DNA of 40,039 bases, taken from NCBI RefSeq assembly GCF_000698145.1, contig NZ_BAXB01000030.1:1-40039 (forward strand), written 5' to 3'. This stretch comes from Geomicrobium sp. JCM 19039 (GTDB lineage Bacteria > Bacillota > Bacilli > Bacillales > Marinococcaceae). The notes under the pieces are model-generated. The model searched no databases. It was not told the origin of the DNA and saw only the letters and a program-made list of their open reading frames with translations. The translations under genes and the position numbers were made by a program. How positions within the stretch are numbered: the stretch's first letter is position 1; each line of letters starts with the position of its first letter. Shown one piece after another: positions 1-8,531 of the stretch.

Positions 1-27
1 AAATATCAATATATGAGGCATTTGGCG
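1..27 (+). repeat. Fragment of the large TIR-flanked repeat element
   Basis: The first 27 bases, including TATGAGGCATTTGG, closely match an internal part of the element at 12276-12974 (near 12640-12660) and of its inverted copy at 23525-24102. The similarity fades after about base 27, so the window starts inside or at the remnant of another copy, in the same orientation as the 12.3-kb copy. The match is short, so confidence is limited. Confidence 0.4.
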
Positions 28-64
28 TCATAAAATGACCGGTTTGTAGGGTGAATGGTCACAT

Positions 65-90
65 AAAAAGGGATAGGCCGCCCCTTTTTT
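65..90 (+). terminator. Rho-independent terminator
   Basis: AAAAAGGG (65-72) pairs with CCCTTTTT (82-89) around a nine-base loop and ends in a T-run. It would stop transcription entering from the left and insulates the sigma-factor operon. The gene it serves lies outside the window. Confidence 0.55.
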
Positions 91-281
91 ATGCCCAGCT
101 TCAGAAAACATCGAAAACTTGAAACTCCAACCTAATCGCTGTGGGAACTTGTTGTAACAAGTTGTAGATTTTCACCATTTCATAGACCGATCCCGCCCCC
201 AACTTATTAAATTTTTTATTAACAACGCAAACAATTTGTCGCTAGATTACGAATATAAGAGTAGGAGAAGCAAAAGGTAGG

Positions 282-845
282 GTGAGAAGTTTGTCGCGTG
301 AAAGAAAGCTCATTAAGAGAATACGTAAAAAAGGGCATCATGACGCGGCGAATGAGCTCGTCTCGATGTATTATACGGATCTGCTCAGGTATGTAAAATT
401 GAAGGTTGCCGATGAGGAGCTTGCCCGAGACCTTACGCAAGAGATCTTTATCCATATGCTAGAATCGATCCGTTCATTTGATGAAAAAAAGGCAAGCTTT
501 CGTACGTGGCTTTATACAATTGCTTCCCACCGAGTGATTGATTATTTTCGCTCGAAAGCGTATCAACAGGCGAAGAAAACACGAGCGATTGACGTTGACG
601 ATCGCCAAAGTGAGGATTTCACAGCACAGTTGTTTCGTTCCTTTGAGGTCGATCGGATTCTTGAATTTTTGCAAACATTCCAAGAGTCTGAGCAGCAAAT
701 TGTGCGAGGTAAATTGCTACAAGGTGAACGTTTTGTCGACTTGGCAAAAAAAATGAACATGCCAGAATCAACGGTTAAAACGAAGTATTATACAACCATT
801 AAGCGAATCCGGGACGCATGGGAGGTAGATGGTCATGATGAGTGA
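282..845 (+). CDS. ECF-type RNA polymerase sigma factor
   Basis: A 187-aa sigma-70 family protein with only regions 2 and 4. Region 2 (about residues 28-95) contains ARDLTQEIFIHML and FRTWLYTIASHRVIDYFRSK, the core-binding and -10 recognition helices. Region 4 (about 130-182) has a helix-turn-helix, VDLAKKMNMPESTVKTKYY, for -35 recognition. The GTG at 282 is used here. A TTG at 291 is a real alternative, because the purine-rich GGTAGGGTGA sits at a better distance from it. The stop overlaps the next gene, a membrane protein that may be its anti-sigma factor, and an ABC exporter follows. The layout resembles sigma-factor operons that respond to cell-envelope stress, such as the B. subtilis sigY operon. 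The inducing signal cannot be read from the sequence. Confidence 0.88.
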   Translation: MRSLSRERKLIKRIRKKGHHDAANELVSMYYTDLLRYVKLKVADEELARDLTQEIFIHMLESIRSFDEKKASFRTWLYTIASHRVIDYFRSKAYQQAKKTRAIDVDDRQSEDFTAQLFRSFEVDRILEFLQTFQESEQQIVRGKLLQGERFVDLAKKMNMPESTVKTKYYTTIKRIRDAWEVDGHDE

Positions 846-1580
846 TCACAGAAACGAAGAGGAGATTCAAACCATTGTCAGAAAAGGTATGAGTGACAAT
901 GACCGATTTTACCGGCGATTGTTCAAGCTGTATCAAATGATTGGGTTTCGCCATCTGTTCTATGACGCTCGCGAAGCGCTGTTTCTCGTCTTATCTGTCC
1001 TATTGTTCATGCCGCTCGTCGCTGTATTGTTTGCTTTTATGCAAGAAGCGAGCGCAACGCAAACCCTTCCTACCTTTAGTTTGCTGTTTATGGGTACGCC
1101 TTTTTACTTTTATGCCCATATGCTTTTGTTCGTCGCTTTAAAGATGGAGCAACCTGGCGTTGAAGTGGAACAAGCGACGCGTTTCAGTCTCGTGCAACTC
1201 ATTGCATTGCGTACACTCGTCATTGCGATTTTCTCTCTCATCGGCATTATCTTGTTCGTTGTGTTTGCTAATGAACTTGGTGTACACATCCCCGTACTAC
1301 AAGGGTTAGCCATCGCCTCCAGTGGCTTGTTTCTATTTGCCTCGATCTATTTGACGTTAATGACGACGAATCAGAAAAATGGCTTTGGCATTGGGGGTTT
1401 CCAATTTTATGGATCGCCATGACTGTTGGCTTGTACTTGTTGCCAGGCGTGCCGCTCGAAGGCATTATCCAATTGGTTCCTACGGGTGTATATACCGTTC
1501 TTGCCATCACTAGCTTTTATTATTTTTATTCACAAATTCAGGAGCTTTTTGACGATACAAAACAAAAGGGTGAGGCCTAA
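835..1580 (+). CDS. Membrane protein, possible anti-sigma factor (apparent frameshift near 1375-1379)
   Basis: The first frame runs from the start to a TGA at 1420-1422. The conserved-looking C-terminus (ILWIAMTVGLYLLPGVPLE onward) continues in another frame to TAA at 1578-1580. Adding one A to the A5 run at 1375-1379 gives the smooth reading NQKKWLWHWGFP and an intact 248-aa protein. The product has a charged cytoplasmic N-terminus of about 45 residues followed by about six hydrophobic segments. I chose ATG 835 (GGAGG at 821-825, nine bases upstream) over ATG 829, which is too close. It overlaps the sigma gene and abuts the ATPase TTG at 1581, so it is translationally coupled. No zinc-finger anti-sigma motif is seen. 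The anti-sigma role rests on position only. Confidence 0.7.
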
Positions 1581-2447
1581 TTGTTAACGATTGAGAACGT
1601 GACGAAGAAGTACGGTTCATTTACTGCACTAAAGGAGCTTTCGCTGGAATTTGATACGGGTGTGTATGGACTGCTTGCACCAAACGGTGCCGGCAAAACG
1701 ACGCTCATAAAAATGATGGCCACGTTATTGTTCCCAACGAGTGGCAGCATCCGTTTTGACGGTAAAGACATTTATGGGATGGGCGCGACGTATCGCGATG
1801 TGATCGGTTATTTGCCCCAGCAGTTTGGCTACTACAAAAACGATACACCGACGCGCTATTTGCACTATATTGCCGCCTTAAAAGGGCTGGACCGTAAAAA
1901 AACGAAAGTTAAAGTCGAGGAACTGTTAGAGACGGTTGCACTCACGGAAGTGGCTCATAAAAAAATGAAGAAATTTTCCGGGGGCATGATTCAACGGGTC
2001 GGCATTGCCCAAGCGCTATTGAATGACCCCCAATTGCTCATTCTTGATGAACCGACCGCCGGCCTGGATCCGAAAGAGCGTGCTCGGTTTCGCAACTTAT
2101 TGTCCCGACTCGCCAAAGAGCGCACGATTATTTTAAGTACGCACATCGTCGCTGACGTGGAATCGATCGCTAATGAAATTGTGATGATTAAAGACCGGGA
2201 ACTTCTTTATAAAGAGTCCATCCATACGCTTTGCGGTCGCATCCAAGGACAAGTATATGAAACGTTGGTCGCCCATGAAGAGATGGATTGGTTTCGGGAG
2301 ACGTATGCGATTCTTGGTGAACGACAGGAACAAGAGCATGTGCTCACCCGTTTTCACACAACTTCCCGTGCCGAACCCGGTTGGGAAATGGTATCCCCTC
2401 GTCTTGAGGATGTGTTCTTAACGGTGTATCAGGATGAGCGGCAATGA
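1581..2447 (+). CDS. ABC transporter ATP-binding protein
   Basis: A 288-aa nucleotide-binding subunit. The P-loop APNGAGKTT is at residues 33-41, the signature FSGGMIQRVGIAQAL near 135, Walker B LLILDEPTAGLDP near 155, and the switch histidine in STHIVADVE near 190. The first Gly of the P-loop is Ala here, a mild deviation. The start is TTG directly after the preceding stop, with AAAGGGTGAGG upstream. The last bases overlap the following permease start (ATGA type). With the two downstream permeases it forms an ABC-2 type exporter of the kind used for antibiotic or bacteriocin resistance or for removing envelope stressors. The substrate is unknown. Confidence 0.93.
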   Translation: MLTIENVTKKYGSFTALKELSLEFDTGVYGLLAPNGAGKTTLIKMMATLLFPTSGSIRFDGKDIYGMGATYRDVIGYLPQQFGYYKNDTPTRYLHYIAALKGLDRKKTKVKVEELLETVALTEVAHKKMKKFSGGMIQRVGIAQALLNDPQLLILDEPTAGLDPKERARFRNLLSRLAKERTIILSTHIVADVESIANEIVMIKDRELLYKESIHTLCGRIQGQVYETLVAHEEMDWFRETYAILGERQEQEHVLTRFHTTSRAEPGWEMVSPRLEDVFLTVYQDERQ

Positions 2448-3679
2448 GTGTGTTCGGTTATGAACTGGGGAAATTGTTGCGCTCACCCGTTCTTCTATCG
2501 CTTACCGGTCTGCTTATCCTACTCAATGTTCTCATCATTTCTTCGGCATGGTACGACACGTCTGCCGCCGAAAGAAACGCAACCACATCGCTTGTGCAGA
2601 CCCACGGGAATGCGCTCGATGAGAATTGGGTGTTTGACGTTGCCGCTGACAATGAAGAGCGGTTAGCGGCTTTTAATGAAACGCACAACAAAGCAATCAC
2701 TTCAGCAAGCGATCAGTTGGCTCACGGCATCGACATCACCGCCCCCTACGCTTTGGACCTCATTGAGCTTGCCGTTCGCGATGCCTATATCGAAGAAGCA
2801 CCCCTCATCGATGAGGGGTATGAACAAATAACGATGACCGGGCTCGCTGAAGAAGCGATTGATCAATACGCACTCGAAGGAAATCAAGCCAAGTGGATGC
2901 ACAATCAGTACGCCGAATACAGTGAGCGTTACGAAACACTCCTCCAGGAAGAAGAACACAAAACCATCTTTTACCTCGGTCAGCAAACGCACGCAAGCCT
3001 TTATGAAGACGTCTTTCGTTACTCGTTAATTGGGCTTTCCATCATTCTCACGTTGCTCACCGCTCATAGTGTGAATTATGAGCACGCGTACGGCACTGCA
3101 CAGCATGTATATAGCACTGCGCGGGGTCGCCGTTTGCTGTTCACGAAATGGTTAGCGGTGAACGCCAGCAGTTTTCTCATCATTACGGCGGTGTTGGCTA
3201 TTTCTTTAACGGTCTTCTTTCTCACCTATTCCTTCTCTGGGATGTGGAGTACGTATGTGAGCTCGTATTTCAATACGGATGGACCTCTTCCGTATTTGAC
3301 GTGGTGGCCGCTCACGATGTTGACGTTTCTGATCGGGGCATTAATCGTCACGTACACGGTGCTCTTTATCATCGTGCAAACGGTCTTTTTTACGAGTGTG
3401 TTTATTCGTAACAGTTATGCCGTCTTTTTCGTTGTCTTGATCGTCGCTGGTGGCTTCGTGTTACTCCCTTTGCTCGCCCCAGCCGGTTCCAATTTCCTGT
3501 TTTACGGGATGTATACGCCTGCGACGCTAATCATGAATCCGCACATGTGGTTCACTGCGACTGCACCACTCACTGCAGCGAAAATGCATGAGGTCGTTAC
3601 ACTGCTCGTTTGGGGTGCGATTGCCTCGATTATGGTCACTGTCGCGTTTCGATGCTTCTCTAAACAATCGATTCATTAA
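2444..3679 (+). CDS. ABC-2 type transporter permease (first)
   Basis: A 411-aa membrane protein. One N-terminal transmembrane helix (about residues 15-35) is followed by a long, acidic extracytoplasmic domain (about 40-180), and then five or six helices clustered in the C-terminal half. This is the usual plan of ABC-2 permeases with a large outer loop. The start overlaps the ATPase stop by four bases. Ser/Thr- and Glu-rich segments in the loop do not match a family I can name. It very likely pairs with the next permease as a heterodimer driven by the ATPase at 1581-2447. Confidence 0.8.
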   Translation: MSVFGYELGKLLRSPVLLSLTGLLILLNVLIISSAWYDTSAAERNATTSLVQTHGNALDENWVFDVAADNEERLAAFNETHNKAITSASDQLAHGIDITAPYALDLIELAVRDAYIEEAPLIDEGYEQITMTGLAEEAIDQYALEGNQAKWMHNQYAEYSERYETLLQEEEHKTIFYLGQQTHASLYEDVFRYSLIGLSIILTLLTAHSVNYEHAYGTAQHVYSTARGRRLLFTKWLAVNASSFLIITAVLAISLTVFFLTYSFSGMWSTYVSSYFNTDGPLPYLTWWPLTMLTFLIGALIVTYTVLFIIVQTVFFTSVFIRNSYAVFFVVLIVAGGFVLLPLLAPAGSNFLFYGMYTPATLIMNPHMWFTATAPLTAAKMHEVVTLLVWGAIASIMVTVAFRCFSKQSIH

Positions 3680-3696
3680 CAGAAAGGAAGAACACG

Positions 3697-4815
3697 ATGC
3701 GTTTATTCATAAAAGAAGTTCGACGCCTGCTGCAATGGCGGATGTGGCTTCTCTTTCTCCCAATCGCTGCTATACTTTATGTCATGAATATTGAATTCCA
3801 TTTTCAACACTTCCCTAACGGTAGCGATGCGTATTATTACGAAACGGCTGAGAATCTCGTTCACGAATACGGGGTCGAGGTGACCGATGCGAACATGGCT
3901 GAATTTGCCGAGCATCACGAACAGCAGCTCGTAGCGGCAGACGCGTTCATCGCCAATCACCCTAAGGCAAACGCTCTGAACGTTAGCACGTACGACGAGG
4001 TGTTTGCGAGCGCCATCGACGAACGAGAGATGAGAGACCTCCGTAACACGCTCATGGACAGTGCGGATGGGTTGTTTTGGTTCATCCAGATGGAACGGAG
4101 TATCCTTGACCAGTACCGCTCCGACACCGAACATCCTTCCTACACAGCAGCGGCTAATGAACGAATTACTGAAGGTAATGCACGAGGTGAACACCAGGCA
4201 ATCTTACCCGCACAAGTGATGGATAATTTTCATTCGTTGCTCTTTAACGGGAGCATGCTCGTGTTGGTTGCGATTGTCGTGTTCATTAGCCCCGCTTTCT
4301 ACCGAGACCATCATGTCCGGCCGCTTCAATACGTCACAAAAAAAGGAAGACGCGTATTCAGCTTGAAACTGTGGGCGGCTCTATTTGTCGGCCTACTGCT
4401 CACGACACTCATTCTCGGAAGTTTATTTGCCGGGTATGTGGTGCTAAACGACACGACCTTGTTCTGGGAAGCGAGCATTAACTCGTTCATGTCGCCAGCA
4501 TTCTTCTGGTATGGCCTTTCCTTTCAAGCATACATGCTCGTCTCCGGTGCCATCGTCTATAGCATCGTCGTGCTTATGGTCATCGTTACAAGTATCGTCT
4601 CAAGGTTTGCGGGCAGCTACTTGTCATTGCTCGGCCTGCTTGTGCCAGGTACGTTGCTGTTTATTATCTTCGCCTTACAAGACATCACAAGCTTTTTGTT
4701 CATCGTAACCGACGCCGCGACACTTCCATTTTTCGTGAGCGGTGCTGCTTTACTACTCGCAGCAATTCTATTCATGTACCGCACACGCCGTGAGGCTCGG
4801 ATGGAGATTGTATAG
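3697..4815 (+). CDS. ABC-2 type transporter permease (second)
   Basis: A 372-aa membrane protein with the same architecture as its upstream neighbour: one helix near residues 12-30, an acidic outer domain to about residue 165, then six hydrophobic segments and a basic tail (RTRREARMEIV). ATG 3697 follows AGAAAGGAAGAAC, a good ribosome site, 17 bases after the previous stop. It is the last gene of the sigma/ABC operon. No clear terminator follows, but the region just downstream (4885-4996) contains palindromic GATCTAGATC repeats. Confidence 0.8.
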   Translation: MRLFIKEVRRLLQWRMWLLFLPIAAILYVMNIEFHFQHFPNGSDAYYYETAENLVHEYGVEVTDANMAEFAEHHEQQLVAADAFIANHPKANALNVSTYDEVFASAIDEREMRDLRNTLMDSADGLFWFIQMERSILDQYRSDTEHPSYTAAANERITEGNARGEHQAILPAQVMDNFHSLLFNGSMLVLVAIVVFISPAFYRDHHVRPLQYVTKKGRRVFSLKLWAALFVGLLLTTLILGSLFAGYVVLNDTTLFWEASINSFMSPAFFWYGLSFQAYMLVSGAIVYSIVVLMVIVTSIVSRFAGSYLSLLGLLVPGTLLFIIFALQDITSFLFIVTDAATLPFFVSGAALLLAAILFMYRTRREARMEIV

Positions 4816-4884
4816 AAGTTTGATGTCGCCCGTAGATGTTAGATGTACGGATGGTTAGGGAATGGGGATTTTTAGGAGTTTGGT

Positions 4885-4996
4885 GATCTAGATCGCTTTT
4901 CATTGGTTTCGGCACCGCAGGTGGCGATGGTTGCCTGGTTTTTTGGGGGGGTTTAGGAGATCCGCGATCTAGATCGCGGCCTTAACGATCTAGATC
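4885..4996. repeat. Cluster of three GATCTAGATC palindromes (intergenic 4816-5209)
   Basis: GATCTAGATC occurs at 4885-4894, 4966-4975 and 4987-4996. The middle copy extends to a perfect 18-bp palindrome (4962-4979). Two copies are preceded by TTTAGGAG. A GGCACC...GGTG hairpin lies between them near 4911-4925. A related cluster in inverted orientation lies at 31621-31710. The rest of the 394-base gap between the ABC operon and the zeta-type gene shows no gene. Confidence 0.7.
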
Positions 4997-5209
4997 TCTT
5001 TAATGAATCATCGATAAGCCCTCTACCGCTCATATTTCATTTTCTGAAGAATATTTAAGCATCTACTTAAAACATTGTTACTTCCGGCTATTTAGCACAT
5101 CTCACATCTAAACTGGACGTTCTACAACTAATAACTGCACCTAATTTTAAGTCTTTGGTAATCAAAGTAGATATGAGTTTTCTATCTATCTTTGTTGAGT
5201 CAAATTACT

Positions 5210-5814
5210 TTAAAAAGCACTTTTATTAATTTTTCGACGAATATATTCTAGAAGATTATCGCCCCAAGTCACTGTAGTATTAATATGTTTGTGTATGTGT
5301 CCATTTTCTACTGTCGCAAACAGCTCCCCATCTTTCTCAGAATTATCCACTATCATAAGTGTATCAATTAAATCAAAGTGTTCAATAAGGTTCTCACGAC
5401 TGACCGTATGTCGGCGTACAACATCCTGCTCTGGGATATCGTGTCCCCCGTTTTCAACTCTTTTGGCTATTCGTCTTAAATTTATGGCAACGTGGGTTGT
5501 ACCTACATAAATAACTACAATTTTATATCCTCGAGATTTGGCTTGTTTTATTTGTCGTATCGATACTTTGCTTGCTAATGTTGTTTCAATAGAGAAGTCT
5601 TGTTTGGATTCAATACATTCGTTTACGATAGCTAAAGCTTCTTTACCCGCACTAAGTGTAGGGTTTTTAGATGTTCGTTTCTCGTGTTTTTTAATTAGAG
5701 CATCCGGGTCTATATTAACCACCGACCCTAGATGGTCATAAAACATCCCCGAATAGTGCTCTTTCCAGAACCATTGTTCCCTGCAAAAACATACATAAAG
5801 GGGCTTAGACTCAT
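5210..5814 (-). CDS. Zeta-toxin-family kinase (apparent frameshift near 5740-5750)
   Basis: A P-loop kinase of the zeta-toxin/UPF type, about 201 aa if one base is restored. ATG 5814 opens a frame encoding FAGNNGSGKSTIRG, the Walker A motif (Lys18), which hits a stop at 5728. The rest (NIDPDAL, SIETTLA, NGGHDIPEQDVVRRH, MIVDNS) continues in a neighbouring frame to 5210. Restoring one base in the G4 or T4 run of the coding strand (5740-5750) joins them. I rejected the longer start at 5854: it lies inside the upstream small gene, and its frame destroys the P-loop. The start overlaps the upstream gene's stop (ATGA). Zeta toxins phosphorylate UDP-activated amino sugars, but whether this chromosomal relative is toxic is not known. 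Confidence 0.75.
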
Positions 5815-5984
5815 GATAAAATCTCAGGATCTGAATCTTTTTCAATTCGTCCATCAGGATATTCCCGAACCAACCATTTACCTTCTTGATAGACGATATA
5901 CGTGTTGTTCATTTTGGCATCGAGCATTGCTCGTTCACCTGTCATCCTCACGATTTTGCGAAACCGTTCTACATCAAATGTCAT
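5811..5984 (-). CDS. Small protein (57 aa), possible partner of the zeta-type kinase
   Basis: ATG 5984 follows TAGGAGGGTAAGAG, an excellent ribosome site, and the frame ends with TGA at 5811-5813, overlapping the kinase ATG in an ATGA junction. The 57-aa product begins MTFDVERFRKIVRM and contains NNTYIVYQEGKWLVREYPDGR, a short beta-rich segment with aromatic residues, then an acidic tail. I do not recognise a named family. The coupling and size suggest an antitoxin or cognate regulator (inference). Epsilon antitoxins are longer and helical, so this is not a typical epsilon. Confidence 0.72.
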   Translation of the reverse strand: MTFDVERFRKIVRMTGERAMLDAKMNNTYIVYQEGKWLVREYPDGRIEKDSDPEILS

Positions 5985-6262
5985 TCTCTTACCCTCCTAA
6001 TTATCGGTACATAAATATATACAATAGCAAAATTCACTTATTCATCCACTATGCCCAAAAAAGGATCTTTCATATGATTTACGTTTAAACGTGCCCCACT
6101 ATTTTTCATACTCAGTCCTGTTAAATGTCTGAAATTCACCGGTACACCTTTTTTATTAAGCTTGATCGAAAGTGTCTTCTATAATTTCATGGCGGTCTTT
6201 CTTGTACAAAATCACCATAAGTTAGATTGATAGGGAACACGTATGTTAATGATGCACCCTCT

Positions 6263-6970
6263 TCACGATTTCGCTTCGACTTTCACCCAGTCTGTGCGCC
6301 CGTCTGCAGCTACTTTGAGGCCGTTTAGTTGCCCGCCGAATACGAGACCGCCGTCGATGCCGATTTTCGTTCCGCATTCGGAAAACCACGGGTTGAAGCT
6401 TTTGTCCCGGTTTAAAATCTTTACCGGGGTATGGCCAAAAACAATCTGTTTTCCGGTTTGATTCGAGCCTGTATGAAAGGGTTCACGAATCCACAAGAAA
6501 TCGTCGTCTGTCCCGTCTCGCCAGTTCTCTTTCAACAAGTCGACGCCAGCGTGTACGAACAGGAATTGGTTCCATTCATAATAGAGGGGGCGTTCATTAA
6601 GAAACGTAACTTCCTCAGAGAATTCGGTTAAGAGCACTGAGCGAAATTCCGCAAAACTCAAGTCATTTGCTCCACGACTAGCTGTCATAAAAGATTGCAG
6701 CGTCTCTTCTCCTCCATTTCTTAAGTATCTTGCTTCATGTTCACCCCTCGTCCATTCCATCATCATTTCTTCGTGATTTCCTTTTAAGGCGATGGCTCCT
6801 TCTTCGACAAGTTGCATGACGTGGCGGACGACTTGTAAGGAGTCGGGCCCACGGTCGATGTAGTCGCCAAGAAAGATCAGTGTCTCGGTTTCGGGGTCCC
6901 AATGTGTTAACAGTTGCAAAAGCTCGTCATAATTTCCATGGATGTCTCCAATGATGAATGCCCGGTCCAT
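6263..6970 (-). CDS. Metallophosphoesterase, Ser/Thr protein phosphatase-like
   Basis: A 235-aa calcineurin-like phosphoesterase. The metal-binding motifs appear in order: GDIHGN (residues 8-13), GDYIDRGPDS (about 34-43), GNHEE (about 63), VHAG and GHTP. This set is typical of PPP-family bacterial phosphatases and of ApaH/PrpE relatives, which hydrolyse phosphoproteins or dinucleoside tetraphosphates. The upstream extension to 7027 is basic and low in complexity, so ATG 6970 (MDRAFIIGDIHGN) is preferred, although its ribosome site is weak. It is divergent from the catalase gene. Protein versus nucleotide substrate cannot be decided from the sequence. Confidence 0.87.
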   Translation of the reverse strand: MDRAFIIGDIHGNYDELLQLLTHWDPETETLIFLGDYIDRGPDSLQVVRHVMQLVEEGAIALKGNHEEMMMEWTRGEHEARYLRNGGEETLQSFMTASRGANDLSFAEFRSVLLTEFSEEVTFLNERPLYYEWNQFLFVHAGVDLLKENWRDGTDDDFLWIREPFHTGSNQTGKQIVFGHTPVKILNRDKSFNPWFSECGTKIGIDGGLVFGGQLNGLKVAADGRTDWVKVEAKS

Positions 6971-7075
6971 CTGATCAGCTCGCTTTTTCTTTTTAGTATA
7001 GCAAAAAGGGGAGGGTTCATAAATCAAGCCTCCTGCATCATAAGAATAACCATTGATTGTTATAGGAGTGATGGT

Positions 7076-8457
7076 GTGAAATATTCTAGATCAGACGGCA
7101 TTCACGTGCGTGGGCTCAAGCAAAAGCGAGAGGCTCCTGTTTCTTATCCTAGCGACTTACCTGCGGAATTTCATTCACAAACGATCGGCAACGACGGACC
7201 GGTACTCGAACAAGACAGTGTTCTTCACGAAACGATGGAAACGTTTGTTCACGAAAAAATCATTGATCGTCCCGTGCATGTGAAAGGGTTTGGCGCGTTT
7301 GGATACTTTGAAACGTTTTATTCCCAAGCTGATGATACAGCGTTATGCTTTCTGCAAGAGCCTGGACAACAAGTGCCAGTCAGTGTCCGCTTTTCTCTTG
7401 CGGTTAGCAATCAAGGAACACCGGACACGTCGCGAAATGTGCGCGGATTTGCGACGAAATTCTATACGGATGAAGGCATCTTTGATCTCATATGCAATCA
7501 CCTCCCATCTTCTCGGTTCGAGACCCGATTCGCTTTCCCGAAGCCATCCGCGCGTTTTTGCCTTCACCTACGAATAATTTGATGGACCCGAATCGTTTTT
7601 GGGAATTTGTGGCGAGAGCTCCAGAGTCGCTTCATTTTGTCGTACAACTCTACTCCGATCGTGGGACGGTGAAGAGTTTGCGTCATATTCCTGGGCATAG
7701 TGTGAATACGTACGTATGGAAAAATCGGGCGGGAAAGCGAAAGTATGTAAAGTACCAGTGGCTTCCGTTTGCTGGAGAGCAATACATTAATGCGAAAGAA
7801 GCGGCTGAGCTCAGTGCACAAAACCCCGATTATGCAGGAAGAGATTTGTACGATACGATCGCTTCCGGAGAGCCGGTAGAGTACGGGCTTTACGTACAAC
7901 TAATTGATCCAGACGACGTTCATCAATTATCGTTTGACCCACTAGATGATACGAAAGTGTGGGATGAAAACGTATTCCCGCTTATCCCCGTTGGAAAAAT
8001 GGTGCTGGACACGAATCCAGGTTCTTTTAAAGAAGAAGTCGAAAAAATTGCATTTTCTCCTTCAAACCTTATCGATGGGGCTGAACTGTCTGATGATAAA
8101 ATGTTGCAAGGACGCGCGAATATTTATTCAGATTCACAGCGCAGACGTATCGGCCCTGACTTCCGAAGTGTACGTGTGAATGATCAAGCAAACTGGACAC
8201 CAGATGAACTCGTGACCAGTGGAGACGGCCGTTATGTTGAAGGAGAGCTTCAACGTTCAGAGATATCCGATCCGGATAACTTCTCTCAAGCGGGGACGTA
8301 TTACGACCATCTATCGCAAACAGGCAAACAACACTTGGTTGAAAATTTAGCCGCTGATTTGAAAACCATTCACTCGAACACTGCCCGTAGTGTGATTGAC
8401 CTTTTTGAAAAAGCGTCACCTGAACTTGCCGAGTCGATACGCGCACAGCTTCGCTAA
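7076..8457 (+). CDS. Monofunctional haem catalase (apparent frameshift near 7504-7506)
   Basis: A catalase of about 460 aa split into two frames. The N-terminal part carries the catalytic His in RPVHVKGFGAFGYFE, VRFS, and the distal Asn region in FDLICNHLP. The second frame resumes with FSVRDPIRFPEA and includes the proximal haem-ligand Tyr region GRANIYSDSQRRRIGPDF. One additional C in the CCC at 7504-7506 gives NHLPIFSVRDP, the expected catalase reading. GTG 7076 is chosen, with TAGGAG eight bases upstream. It is shorter than the common 480-500 aa enzymes and lacks a flavodoxin-like C-terminus. It decomposes hydrogen peroxide in the cytoplasm and sits next to a flavin-dependent oxidase-like gene. 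Confidence 0.88.
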
Positions 8458-8484
8458 TCGTTTTTCTGAGCGACGTTTCATAAA

Positions 8485-8521
8485 CCCTCTCTTTCGGGAA
8501 CAAGATAGTTGTGAGAGAGGG
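8485..8521 (+). promoter_or_regulatory. Hairpin covering the ribosome site of the monooxygenase
   Basis: CCCTCTCT (8485-8492) is perfectly complementary to AGAGAGGG (8514-8521) with a 21-base loop. The 3' arm is the purine-rich ribosome site of the next gene (ATG 8532). Folding would hide that site, so the hairpin may attenuate translation or mark the operon junction. No T-run follows, so it is not a normal terminator. Confidence 0.45.
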
Positions 8522-8531
8522 GGTCATAACG

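Noticed and set aside
5210..5854. 214-aa start of the zeta-type kinase
   Set aside because: Its first 14 residues lie inside the upstream 57-aa gene in another frame, and the P-loop is lost in this frame. ATG 5814 gives the intact GNNGSGKST motif.
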